From JAFGSI01 sp041287425 (GTDB lineage: Bacteria > Chloroflexota > Anaerolineae > Anaerolineales > Villigracilaceae), in NCBI GenBank assembly GCA_041287425.1, contig JBEULG010000027.1:134877-198876 (forward strand): DNA of 64,000 nucleotides. The letters run 5' to 3'. Made by a program: the position numbers and the translations under genes. This document shows positions 1-7,941 of the stretch, piece after piece. The notes below the pieces were generated by a model. The model had not been told where the DNA came from. It saw only the letters and a program-made list of their open reading frames with translations, and searched no databases. Each line of letters starts with the position of its first letter. Within the stretch, counting starts at the first letter, position 1.

Positions 1-636
1 CAGCATGGCGGTCACGGCCTCGGGCGAATCGAAAGCCGCTTGCCGACCATCAGGGCTGAGAAAGTTGGCCCCCGCGGCCCAAATCCAGCCGGCCAGGATA
101 TGCAAAATGATGCGCGAGCGGGCGGTGGGCAAAGAGAGCGGAAGGTCGATTCCGCCTTCCTGAAGGGCTTGCAAGCACGCTTCTAACTCCGCCTGATTCG
201 CAAACGCCTCTCGCGCAGCCAGCCCCAGACGGGCGAACAAATCCTTGCGATAATAAACCAGGCGAGTATCCGCCAGCCAGGGGATAGCCCATGAGGCCGT
301 GCCGGCGGGCAACAAATCACCGGGGGCGCTGGCCGTTTTCCAGGCGGCCGGAAGAAAGGCAGTCTCGCCGCCCAAAGAATCGATTTCTGCCCGGCCGAAG
401 GGGCGAAGAGCATTCATCGTCACCAGGTCCCGCACCCAGGTGCTGCCCACCTCCGAGAGGTCGGGGCCGTCGTTATAGAGGGCAATGTGCACCAGCCGAG
501 ACCAGGCTTCCTGCCAGGGAATGATTTCCAGATTGACGCGCACATGATGAAGGCGCTCGAATTCCATCAAAATGGAACGCATCCGGCCGATTGCATCTGG
601 GCCATGGTCAAAGATTGAGAAATCGATGGTCTCCAT
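1..636 (-). CDS. Solute-binding-protein-like gene without signal peptide (partial, 3' end off window)
   Basis: The frame is open from an ATG at 634-636 to the left edge (212 codons), with an in-frame TAG just upstream and AGAGG about 8 nt before the ATG. The product opens with METIDFSIFDHGPDAIGRMR and continues with features of family 1 extracellular sugar-binding proteins (NDGPDLSEVGSTW, WAIPWLADTRLVYYRKDLF). It has neither a hydrophobic signal segment nor a lipobox Cys, unlike the binding protein at 4019-5479. It lies 58 bp after the GH16 gene on the same strand and is probably the last visible gene of that operon. A cytoplasmic sensor, or a sensor fused to an output domain beyond the edge, is possible. 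The fold assignment is fairly safe; the role is inference. Confidence 0.75.
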   Translation of the reverse strand, partial: METIDFSIFDHGPDAIGRMRSILMEFERLHHVRVNLEIIPWQEAWSRLVHIALYNDGPDLSEVGSTWVRDLVTMNALRPFGRAEIDSLGGETAFLPAAWKTASAPGDLLPAGTASWAIPWLADTRLVYYRKDLFARLGLAAREAFANQAELEACLQALQEGGIDLPLSLPTARSRIILHILAGWIWAAGANFLSPDGRQAAFDSPEAVTAML

Positions 637-694
637 ACATCGCCTCTAGGGGACAGCGGGGTCAAACGGGTTCTTTTTTATATGGCTATGCGCA

Positions 695-1858
695 TCAAGG
701 TTCGGTCGCACCGCAATTGCGCGCATTGGCCGACTTATCATAGATCAGGCGAGGATGGCTCACATTGGTGACGCAGAAAGTCACCTGCCCAGACCGCGCG
801 CTCGGATCGGAGACCAGCCGCACCGTCCCGGCCCCGTCCGTCACCGCCTCGGTTTCGCCATAGACGATGGCCCCAACCCAGCCGCCGGTCACACTGGCGC
901 CCTCGACCGGCTCGCCGTCCTCGTCCACCACCGTGATTATCGCAACCGCCTGCCAGGTGCCGTCCTGGTTCTCGCGAGCCGAGACCGAAATCTCCCCCAG
1001 ATGCATTGTCCTGAGCCGACCGGAATCGGCGCCCCCCGCCTCGGAACGCTGATAGACGCGCACGTAATCTACCCGCAACGTTTGCGGGAAAACGGTCGTT
1101 TCATCCGGATAACCGGGCCAATTACCGCCAACGGCCAGGTTGATGATAATGAAGAAGGGATGGTCGTAAACCCACTCGCCGGGGAGATCGTTGGGGGTGA
1201 CGCGGAAATACAGTTCATCGTCCAGGTACCAGCGAATCTCGGCCGGATCCCATTCGATAGCATAGACGTGGAAATCCTCGTAAAGTGAACCGGGAGCGAG
1301 GCTGATACTGCCGCCTACTCCATTGCCGCCCGAATAGCCGGGCCCATGCACGGTGCCATAGATGCGGGTCGGTTCGCGGCCGATATGTTCCATGATGTCA
1401 ATTTCACCGCAGGCCGGCCAACCGGTGGAATTGATATCTGAGCCAAGCATCCAGAAAGCCGGCCAGATGCCGTTGCCATACGGAAGTCGCATCCGCGCCT
1501 CGACGCGCCCATACGTCCAGGCATACAGCCCCTGGGTCTTGAGGCGGGCGGAAGTGTAGTCGCGCTGGAGGTATTCTTCCCGGCGCGCCTCGATGATCAG
1601 CATGCCATCCTCAATGCGGGCGTTTTCCGGGCGGTCGGTGTAGAACTGCCATTCATTGTTGCCCCAGCCATTGCCGCCGATATCGAACGTCCAATTCTCC
1701 GGGTTGATACTCTGGCCGTCGAACTCGTCGTGCCAGACCAGGGTCCAGCCTGCGCGCTCCCATTCCGGAGGAGAGGCGGGACCGCAAGCGCTCAGGAGGA
1801 AGAGAAGAACTCCCCCAAGCCGAATGAATTTGGTCAACGAAAGATGAAAGGAGGGCAT
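695..1858 (-). CDS. GH16 beta-glucanase lipoprotein (laminarinase/lichenase type)
   Basis: Predicted 387-aa secreted lipoprotein hydrolysing internal beta-1,3 or mixed beta-glucan linkages. A hydrophobic leader ends in the lipobox LLSAC (Cys about 25). The GH16 catalytic motif EIDIME is at about 152-157: Glu152 nucleophile, Asp154, Glu157 acid/base. After the catalytic domain a C-terminal stretch of about 95 residues resembles an Ig-like domain found on secreted hydrolases (VTFCVTNVSHPRLIYD). I chose the ATG at 1856-1858 over an in-frame GTG 48 nt upstream because it gives a proper lipoprotein leader and has AAGGA 7 nt before it. It follows the permease genes and is probably co-transcribed, so released oligosaccharides would feed the adjacent ABC importer. 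Confidence 0.9.
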   Translation of the reverse strand: MPSFHLSLTKFIRLGGVLLFLLSACGPASPPEWERAGWTLVWHDEFDGQSINPENWTFDIGGNGWGNNEWQFYTDRPENARIEDGMLIIEARREEYLQRDYTSARLKTQGLYAWTYGRVEARMRLPYGNGIWPAFWMLGSDINSTGWPACGEIDIMEHIGREPTRIYGTVHGPGYSGGNGVGGSISLAPGSLYEDFHVYAIEWDPAEIRWYLDDELYFRVTPNDLPGEWVYDHPFFIIINLAVGGNWPGYPDETTVFPQTLRVDYVRVYQRSEAGGADSGRLRTMHLGEISVSARENQDGTWQAVAIITVVDEDGEPVEGASVTGGWVGAIVYGETEAVTDGAGTVRLVSDPSARSGQVTFCVTNVSHPRLIYDKSANARNCGATEP

Positions 1859-1892
1859 AGGGGAGTCCTTCACTCGAGGAGGAGAGAACGGT

Positions 1893-2969
1893 TTACTTTT
1901 CGACACCGGTGATTACCACACCCTGCATGAAAGCGCGCTGAGCAAAGAAGAACACCAAGACGGGAATCACTGCCGAGACCAGCGAGGCGGCCTGAATGAG
2001 ATTGGTGGACTGCGAATACAGGTTGTTGAAAGCCGTCAGGCCAACAGTGATGGGGAATTTCTCCGGATGCCCCGCCAGGTAAATCAGCGGCCCAAAGAAA
2101 TCGTTCCAGGCCCAAAAGAAGTGGAAGAGGGCAACTGCTGTAAGCGCCGAAGTGGATTGAGGAACGATGATTTGGAGAAAGATGCGAAAAGGCCCGGCGC
2201 CGTCAATCATGGCCGCCTCATCCAGGTCCCGCGGAATCGTCAGGAAAAACTGTCTCAACAGAAAGACGTTGGTCCCCCACGAGAAAAAGGCCGGCAAGAT
2301 GAGCGGCAGCCAGGTGCCAATCAGGTTTAATTGGTTCCAGAAGAAGTAAGTAGGAATGAGCGTCACTGCGCCGGGTAAAATCACCGTGGAAAGCATCAGC
2401 ATGAACAAGACGTTCTTCTTCGGGATGCGGAAGCGCGCAAAGCCATAGGCCACCAGCGCGGCCGAGGTCACCGCTCCGACGGTCGTGATCGAAGCATACA
2501 TAAAGGTGTTGCCGAGCAGACGGGGGAAATTGATAGTGTTCCACGCCTCGATGAAATTTCCCCACTGAAAGTCGGGTTCCCAGGCCCGGTCTAACGAGCG
2601 CCACGAGCCTTCCCATTCGATCAGGCCCGCCTCTGGGTTAGCAGGGTCGACGAAATAACTGAGCGTTCTCCCCTTTCGGACCAAGGCCCAGGGATGGATT
2701 TCATCGCCCACCGGCACAAGATAGACATCGTAAGAGCGGCCTTCGTATTCATACTGGGCCTCGCTCGCCGGCCACCAGGGCGCGCCGACTTTGGAGAACT
2801 GGGAGTCGGTCTTCAGCGCCGTGACGATACCGTACACCATCGGCATAAAGAAGAGAAACAGAATGGCCAACGCCAGGCCTGTCAGCAGAGCGGAATTGAC
2901 CGCCGTGCGGACTTTACGCGTCATAATCATTTTTCTGCCGTGATCGACAGTCAAAGTTTGTTCGGTCAT
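1893..2969 (-). CDS. Carbohydrate ABC transporter permease, MalG type, with extracytoplasmic insertion
   Basis: 358-aa inner subunit of a sugar ABC importer (CUT1 family). TM1 (LALAILFLFFMPMVYGIV) is followed by about 85 residues of soluble sequence with motifs YEYEGRSYDVY and PEAGLIEWEGSW, and then the usual MalG core. The ATPase-coupling EAA loop is visible as DEAAMIDGAGPFRIFLQ. The start at 2969 overlaps the upstream permease stop by 4 nt (ATGA) and has AGGAGAGG upstream, so an earlier in-frame start is not needed. The long TM1-TM2 loop is not standard for MalG but recurs in the permease at 54567-55661. No ATPase gene is present; a shared MsiK-like ATPase elsewhere is likely. Confidence 0.92.
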   Translation of the reverse strand: MTEQTLTVDHGRKMIMTRKVRTAVNSALLTGLALAILFLFFMPMVYGIVTALKTDSQFSKVGAPWWPASEAQYEYEGRSYDVYLVPVGDEIHPWALVRKGRTLSYFVDPANPEAGLIEWEGSWRSLDRAWEPDFQWGNFIEAWNTINFPRLLGNTFMYASITTVGAVTSAALVAYGFARFRIPKKNVLFMLMLSTVILPGAVTLIPTYFFWNQLNLIGTWLPLILPAFFSWGTNVFLLRQFFLTIPRDLDEAAMIDGAGPFRIFLQIIVPQSTSALTAVALFHFFWAWNDFFGPLIYLAGHPEKFPITVGLTAFNNLYSQSTNLIQAASLVSAVIPVLVFFFAQRAFMQGVVITGVEK

Positions 2970-3949
2970 CGTTCCTCTCCTGCGTAATAGACCCAATATT
3001 TGGCAGTGCCGAAAAGGATGATGGTCAGGATCAAGGCGACCACGAACATCAGCCAGGCCAGAGTAGCCCCGTAACCCATATTGAAAAAGGTGAAGGATTG
3101 CTTATAGAAGTACACCATGTAAAAGCGAGTCATCCCTTCGGGAAAACCCGTTCCGCGGTTGAGAACGAAGGGCGCCAAGAAATATTGCAGGGCGCCGATC
3201 ACCCCCAGCACCAACTGGTAGAAGATGACCGGCGTTATCATCGGGATGGTAATCCGCACCAGACGCTGCAACCAGTTGGCGCCATCGATTTCTGCCGCTT
3301 CGTACAACTCGGTCGGCACCCCCTGCAAACCGGCCAAGAAAATGATCATCGCCGGGCCAACCCCCCATAAACCAAACATCGTATAAGCATAGTAAACCAG
3401 ACGCGGATCCGCCAGCCAGCGCAGGCCATTCGTCCCCGTCGCCTGGATGCCCGTCAGGCGCTCAATGAGCACATTGATCCAGCCCGTCTGCTCGTTCAGA
3501 ACACCGTTCCAAATCAAGACGGTTGCCACGAGCGGAATCATAGAGGGCAGATAAAAGAGGGTGCGAAAAACGTTCTTGCCAATCACATTCCTGGAGTTCA
3601 ACAGAATAGCAATGAATAAGGCAAACAGCAGGCTGATTGGCAACGAAATCGCCGCAAAGCGAAGCGTCCGGACGAACGAAAGGCGAACTTCGTCATCGAG
3701 GAAAAGCGCTCGCTGCCAGTTTTGAAATCCGATAAAGCGCGCCTGGTCGGGCACGGCCGGATTGAAATCCAGCAGAGAGAAATAGAATGACGCCAGCATC
3801 GGGAGAATATACAGAGCCAGGAAACCAAAGATCCAAGGACTCAAGAACATCAAGCCCCAGCGCGCTTCTCGTTTCTGGAGAGAAGACATTTTGGAGCGCG
3901 GTTTTCCGGTTCCGACATTTCCCGTTCTCGATTTCATTAAAACTGTCAT
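2966..3949 (-). CDS. Carbohydrate ABC transporter permease, MalF/LacF type
   Basis: 327-aa partner permease of the importer. The N-terminus is basic (MTVLMKSRTGNVGTGKPRSK), followed by about six membrane segments beginning GLMFLSPWIFGFLALYILP. The EAA coupling loop reads YEAAEIDGANWLQRLVRITIP. The ATG at 3947-3949 is preceded by AGGAGG at 7 nt, so longer upstream readings are rejected. The stop overlaps the start of the MalG-type gene, implying translational coupling and a fixed heterodimer. The binding-protein gene ends 69 bp upstream. Confidence 0.93.
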   Translation of the reverse strand: MTVLMKSRTGNVGTGKPRSKMSSLQKREARWGLMFLSPWIFGFLALYILPMLASFYFSLLDFNPAVPDQARFIGFQNWQRALFLDDEVRLSFVRTLRFAAISLPISLLFALFIAILLNSRNVIGKNVFRTLFYLPSMIPLVATVLIWNGVLNEQTGWINVLIERLTGIQATGTNGLRWLADPRLVYYAYTMFGLWGVGPAMIIFLAGLQGVPTELYEAAEIDGANWLQRLVRITIPMITPVIFYQLVLGVIGALQYFLAPFVLNRGTGFPEGMTRFYMVYFYKQSFTFFNMGYGATLAWLMFVVALILTIILFGTAKYWVYYAGEER

Positions 3950-4018
3950 GACCGCTCCTCCTGGTTGATTTCGGCCTGGCCCTTTCGGGCCAGGCCGATC
4001 GGGTATGCATCTGACCAA

Positions 4019-5479
4019 TTATCTGCCGTTGGCGGCATCGAAGATCACCTGCAAGTCTGCCTGCAGCCGATCAATTTCGGCGTCCACATCCAGTCCAGGC
4101 GTATTGGCCAGATAGTTCCAGAACTCATTGTAACGGTCGGTGGTCTCCTGGAAACTGGGCATCCAGCTCTCGTGGTTGGGATTGTCGGCATAAGCCATGC
4201 TGGCAACCACCACATCCCAGTTGATATCCCGGCCGGGGAAGTTCGTCGCGCCATAATTCTCGAAGTAATCGTCCTGCAACGACAGGCGCGCCGGCATGCC
4301 GCCGTAGATGTTGAGCAATTGGCTGGCGACCTCCGGGCTGAGCAGGTAAGTCAGCACTTCGAACGCCTCTTCCGGATGCTGAGAGCCCTTCAAGATGCCG
4401 AAGGTGTCGGCGTGCATCTTGGAGGTCACAACGCCATTGTAAGAGGGCGTGGCAGCCAGGTTCCAGTCAAAATCGACATCGCCCAGCGCCCAGGGAGCGA
4501 CATACCACATGTGCAGATGCACCATCGCCAGGTTGCCCGAAGAGAACGGACCGCCAGGTCCTTGCAAGAAATCGGCGCCGCCGTAGGGGCCATTCGGGAT
4601 GAAGTAATCAACCCACCAGCCATTATACGTCCATCGCCAGGCCGCGCGCCAGTTTTCCGGAATCTGGGCGGTGACGCCATCCTCAGCCACCAGAGAACCC
4701 GGCCCGAAGAAGGTGCCGATGCCGCGCGGATCGGTCCACTGGTTCATGAAACCGAACTGGACGATGTTCTGATTGTCAAAATCGGGGCTGGTAGCATCAT
4801 TGCCGTTGGCATCGACGGTCAGCCGCATGGCCACCTCGCGCAGCGTATCCATGTTCCATTCGGCCTCGGTGCCGTCCGGCCAGACATAGGGTTCACCATA
4901 ATTGGCTGGCGGGTAATTCAGGCCGGCTTCATCAAACAGGTCTTTATTGTAGATGATGAAGGACGGGAAGATGGCAAAGGGGATGCCCAACTGGCCCTCT
5001 TCCTGAACATGGTAAAACTCAACCATCGCCGGATCGAAGTCGCTCAAATCGTAATTGGTGGCATCGATGTAGGGTTGCAGGTCGAGCCAGGCGCCCTTGA
5101 AACTATCGCGGCCGCGAATCCCAACCGGGCCGACGATGTCTGGAGCGTTGCCGGCAGCAATCTGAGTGGCGAGGGTGTCGTAGGCGACATCGTTGTCCAC
5201 AATCTCGAGCACCAGCTCAATGTCATCATGAGTGGCGTTAAACTGGTCAACGACCGCCTGTTGACCGGCAAATGTCCCCTCGTCTGAGCCAGCACCCAGA
5301 CCGACGAACCAGCGAATCTGGACCGGCTCGGCCGCCGTTTCTTCGCCAGCGCCGCCGGTTTCGCCAGCGCCGCCGGTTTCGCCAGCGCCGCCGGTTTCGC
5401 CAGCGCCGCCACCACAGCCGACCAGAAGCAGGCTGCCGATCATCAGGGCTGACAGGATTTGAAACAGTTTGGTACGCAT
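4019..5479 (-). CDS. Sugar ABC transporter substrate-binding lipoprotein
   Basis: 486-aa family 1 extracellular solute-binding protein, anchored through the lipobox LLVGC (Cys22). Mature-protein features include IRWFVGLGAGSDEGTFAGQQ, a DIVGPVGIRG strand and many aromatic residues expected in a sugar cleft. Between the lipid anchor and the folded domain is a flexible linker of repeated GGAGET units, encoded by an 18-bp tandem repeat. Its gene precedes the two permease genes and follows the LacI-family regulator by 93 bp. Ligand identity is inferred from the operon (beta-glucan oligosaccharides); the sequence alone does not fix it. Confidence 0.93.
   Translation of the reverse strand: MRTKLFQILSALMIGSLLLVGCGGGAGETGGAGETGGAGETGGAGEETAAEPVQIRWFVGLGAGSDEGTFAGQQAVVDQFNATHDDIELVLEIVDNDVAYDTLATQIAAGNAPDIVGPVGIRGRDSFKGAWLDLQPYIDATNYDLSDFDPAMVEFYHVQEEGQLGIPFAIFPSFIIYNKDLFDEAGLNYPPANYGEPYVWPDGTEAEWNMDTLREVAMRLTVDANGNDATSPDFDNQNIVQFGFMNQWTDPRGIGTFFGPGSLVAEDGVTAQIPENWRAAWRWTYNGWWVDYFIPNGPYGGADFLQGPGGPFSSGNLAMVHLHMWYVAPWALGDVDFDWNLAATPSYNGVVTSKMHADTFGILKGSQHPEEAFEVLTYLLSPEVASQLLNIYGGMPARLSLQDDYFENYGATNFPGRDINWDVVVASMAYADNPNHESWMPSFQETTDRYNEFWNYLANTPGLDVDAEIDRLQADLQVIFDAANGR
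5342..5410. repeat. 18-bp tandem repeat encoding the lipoprotein linker
   Basis: Three perfect copies and one partial copy of an 18-bp unit (TTCGCCAGCGCCGCCGGT on the plus strand), in frame, encoding GGAGET repeats directly after the lipobox Cys of the binding protein. Copy number is likely to vary between strains by slippage without breaking the frame. Confidence 0.9.
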
Positions 5480-5572
5480 GGGATTTCTTCTCCTTTTGAT
5501 GTGAGTGAATTACGGAAACGGCAAAATATGCCATTTCTCAATGCGGAGGGCGAAAAACGAAGTATCTGTTTC

Positions 5573-6589
5573 TTAATCACCTCCTTGTATGGAACCGCAA
5601 GAGGCACGCACGACCAATTCAGTTGGCAAAATCAAATGGCGCGTATGCGTTTCCGAGCGTTGCATCACATCCAACAACATTTGCATTGCCGACGCTCCCA
5701 ATTTGACGATGGGCTGGCGCACGGTGGTCAAAGGTGGGTTGAACTGTGATGCCATAGGCATATCATCGTAGCCGACCAGGGCGATATCGTCTGGAATGCG
5801 CACATTCGCCTCGCGCAAAGCGCGCAGAGCCCCCATGGCCATTGTATCCGTAGCAACAAAGACGGCATCGGGCCGATGAGGCAACAACTTTTTCATTCCC
5901 AGATAACCGCTCAACTCACTAAAATCCCCCTCGACGACCAGCGCCTGCTGAAGCGATTGTCCAAACGATTCCAGCGCCTCACAATACCCCTGATAACGAT
6001 CGCGGCCGGCGATCATATTCAAAGGGCCGGTAATCGTCGCTACCCGCTGTCGTCCCAGGCGAAGTAAATGGCGGGTCGCCTCTCGTGCACCGTAAATGTT
6101 ATCCACATCCACATAATTGACATCCAGCGTTGGATGACGCCCCACCAATACAAAAGGCTTATGACTCTCATGGAGAGCCAGGACGATAGGATCGTCTATG
6201 AGCATAGAAGATACAATGACGCCATCCAACAAGCCGCCATAAAGAATTTGGCGGATGGTGCGGCGTTCTTGCATCGGCTCGGCCAGCCAGAGCATGACCG
6301 AATAATCGTTTGCGTTGCAAACGGAGGTCACGCCTTGAATCAATTGGGGAAAGTAGGGATCGGTGAAGATGGCGCTTACACCCGCCGGAATGACGAGGCC
6401 GATAATCCCCGTCCGACCAGCCGCCAGCCCGCGCGCGGCGATATTGGGCTGGAAATTAACCCGGCGGATGACTTCCTCGACCTTTTTACGGGTCTCCTCG
6501 TTGACATTTTCATCCCCATTGAGGACTCGCGAGACCGTCGAGCGGGACACGGAAGCCATTTTGGCAATATCTTCGAGCGTAAGCGGCAT
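5573..6589 (-). CDS. LacI-family transcriptional regulator (CebR/CelR-like by operator)
   Basis: 338-aa repressor. The N-terminal helix-turn-helix and hinge helix span about residues 3-60 (LTLEDIAKMASVSRSTVSRVLNG, then ARGLAAGRTGIIGLVIP), followed by a periplasmic-binding-protein-like sugar domain (DGVIVSSMLIDD, PDDIALVGYDDMPMASQFNPPLTTVRQP). The start at 6589 has TAGGAG 6 nt upstream; the in-frame start 36 nt earlier would lie on an operator. It heads the operon, and two operators of the type known for CebR/CelR cellulose/cellobiose repressors lie in its leader, so autorepression with sugar induction is expected. Confidence 0.92.
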   Translation of the reverse strand: MPLTLEDIAKMASVSRSTVSRVLNGDENVNEETRKKVEEVIRRVNFQPNIAARGLAAGRTGIIGLVIPAGVSAIFTDPYFPQLIQGVTSVCNANDYSVMLWLAEPMQERRTIRQILYGGLLDGVIVSSMLIDDPIVLALHESHKPFVLVGRHPTLDVNYVDVDNIYGAREATRHLLRLGRQRVATITGPLNMIAGRDRYQGYCEALESFGQSLQQALVVEGDFSELSGYLGMKKLLPHRPDAVFVATDTMAMGALRALREANVRIPDDIALVGYDDMPMASQFNPPLTTVRQPIVKLGASAMQMLLDVMQRSETHTRHLILPTELVVRASCGSIQGGD

Positions 6590-6600
6590 CTGGTCTCCTA

Positions 6601-6614
6601 TGGGAGCGCTCCCA
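6601..6614. promoter_or_regulatory. LacI-family operator O2, perfect 14-bp palindrome
   Basis: TGGGAGCGCTCCCA is a perfect palindrome with the central CG typical of LacI-family sites, and it is identical to the sequence reported for CelR (Thermobifida) and CebR (Streptomyces). It lies 11 bp before the regulator start codon, downstream of the promoter. Confidence 0.88.
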
Positions 6615-6652
6615 GACCCGCTCAAAAAAATGCTCCTTCTTGTTCTGCTTTA

Positions 6653-6668
6653 TTGGGAGCGCTCTCAA
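6653..6668. promoter_or_regulatory. LacI-family operator O1, overlapping the transcription start
   Basis: TTGGGAGCGCTCTCAA is a 16-bp palindrome with one mismatch per arm, the same core as O2 and 52 bp from it. It begins 5 bp after the -10 box of the operon promoter, so a bound repressor would occlude initiation. Two sites at this spacing may also allow cooperative binding. Confidence 0.88.
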
Positions 6669-6672
6669 TACC

Positions 6673-6700
6673 ATTATACAACCTATTTTCGAAAAGTCAA
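6673..6700 (-). promoter_or_regulatory. Sigma-70-type promoter of the LacI/beta-glucan operon
   Basis: On the minus strand TTGACT (6695-6700) is separated by 16 bp from a perfect TATAAT (6673-6678). The predicted start lies near 6666, inside operator O1. It would transcribe leftwards through the regulator, transporter and glucanase genes. Confidence 0.85.
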
Positions 6701-6829
6701 CCCCCTTTTCCAAATGTTTTTGCAAAAGCCGTCGGTACGCCCGCCCCAGGAAAGGAGAGGCCCCGAAGAAAACGCAACGCGCCCGGCGGTAAGGGCGCGA
6801 GGGTTCAGGGGGTGGTCCCTGAGAACAGG

Positions 6830-6902
6830 CTCCTCGCGGAGGACTCGAACCTCCAACCTAGCGGTTAACAGCCGCCCGCTCTGCCGATTGAGCTAGCGAG
6901 GA
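6830..6902 (-). tRNA. tRNA-Asn (anticodon GTT)
   Basis: 73-nt cloverleaf on the minus strand. The acceptor stem TCCTCGC (6896-6902) pairs with GCGAGGA (6831-6837), with discriminator G at 6830. The anticodon loop CTGTTAA carries GTT, and the T arm has GGTTCGAGTCC. The 3' CCA is not encoded (the DNA continues CCT). It sits alone between the glucan operon promoter and glpX. Confidence 0.96.
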
Positions 6903-6938
6903 AGGCAGGCGAGATTATATAGGGAAGAGGGGTGTCTG

Positions 6939-7922
6939 TCAATACTTGATGGCGCTGAAGCGGCTGAGTTTCTCCAGGCGATGGGTGGCGATGATTTGGC
7001 GCACGGTGCCGGTCAGGCCGCGCACCACCAGGCTATCGGTACGGGCGCCATTGCCAAAGTATTTGACGCCTTGAAGAAATTCGCCGTTGGTGATGCCGGT
7101 CGCGGCAAAAAAGACATCATCTGAGGCGACCAAGTCGTCTATGGTCAGAATTTTTTCGAAGTCATAGCCCATCTCGCGGCCGCGGCGCACCTCGTCTTCG
7201 CTGCGGGCGTACAGTTTGCCCTGAATCTCGCCGCCCATTGCCCGCAGGGCACAAGCGGCGATAACCCCTTCCGGCGTGCCGCCGATGCCGTAGAGCATGT
7301 CAATGCCCGAATCGGGCCAGCAGGTCATCAGGGCGCCGGCGACGTCGCCATCGGCCAGCAGACGAATGCGCGCCCCCAGGCGGCGCACTTCCGCAATCAA
7401 TTCGGCATGCCGCGGACGGTCGAGGATGACCAGTGTCAGGTCTTCAACGGCTTTGCCCTTGGCCCTGGCCACGGCACGCAAATTTTCCTCGACCGAGGCC
7501 TCGATATGCACGCAGCCGCGCGCCTGCGGGCCAACCGCAATCTTGTGCATGTACACAAAAGGGCCAGGGTCGAACATCGTCCCGCGCGGCGCCAGGGCGA
7601 CGGTCGCAATCGCATTCGAGGTGCCATTGGCCAGTGGACGCGTCCCGTCGATGGGGTCCACGGCGATGTCCATCTCGACCCCCTGGCCGGTTCCCACCCG
7701 CTCGCCGTTGAACAGCATCGGAGCCCGATCCTTCTCCCCCTCCCCGATGACGATGACGGCATTCATCTGAATGGAATTCAAAACAACCCGCATGGCCTCC
7801 ACCGCGGCGCGGTCGGCAGCCTCCTTGTCCCCCCGCCCCATCAGACGACCGGCCGCCAGGGCGGCCGCCTCCGTCACGCGCACCAGTTCGAGAGCCAAGT
7901 TGCGTGTGGGTTCGGAATTCAT
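6939..7922 (-). CDS. glpX: Class II fructose-1,6-bisphosphatase
   Basis: 327-aa GlpX-type phosphatase removing the 1-phosphate of fructose 1,6-bisphosphate in gluconeogenesis. Family motifs are clear: IVIGEGEKDRAPML, DIAVDPIDGTRPLANG (metal and phosphate site), YGIGGTPEGVIAACALRAMGG, and FFAATGITNGEFL. The start MNSEP at 7922 has GGGAGG 6 nt upstream; longer readings run into cdsA. It is the last gene of the cdsA-proximal string and lies 20 bp after cdsA. Confidence 0.95.
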   Translation of the reverse strand: MNSEPTRNLALELVRVTEAAALAAGRLMGRGDKEAADRAAVEAMRVVLNSIQMNAVIVIGEGEKDRAPMLFNGERVGTGQGVEMDIAVDPIDGTRPLANGTSNAIATVALAPRGTMFDPGPFVYMHKIAVGPQARGCVHIEASVEENLRAVARAKGKAVEDLTLVILDRPRHAELIAEVRRLGARIRLLADGDVAGALMTCWPDSGIDMLYGIGGTPEGVIAACALRAMGGEIQGKLYARSEDEVRRGREMGYDFEKILTIDDLVASDDVFFAATGITNGEFLQGVKYFGNGARTDSLVVRGLTGTVRQIIATHRLEKLSRFSAIKY

Positions 7923-7941
7923 CCTTTGCCTCCCGATGGAT

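Noticed and set aside
5342..5410. CRISPR-like short repeats
   Set aside because: The 18-bp units are contiguous, without spacers, in frame, and encode the lipoprotein linker.
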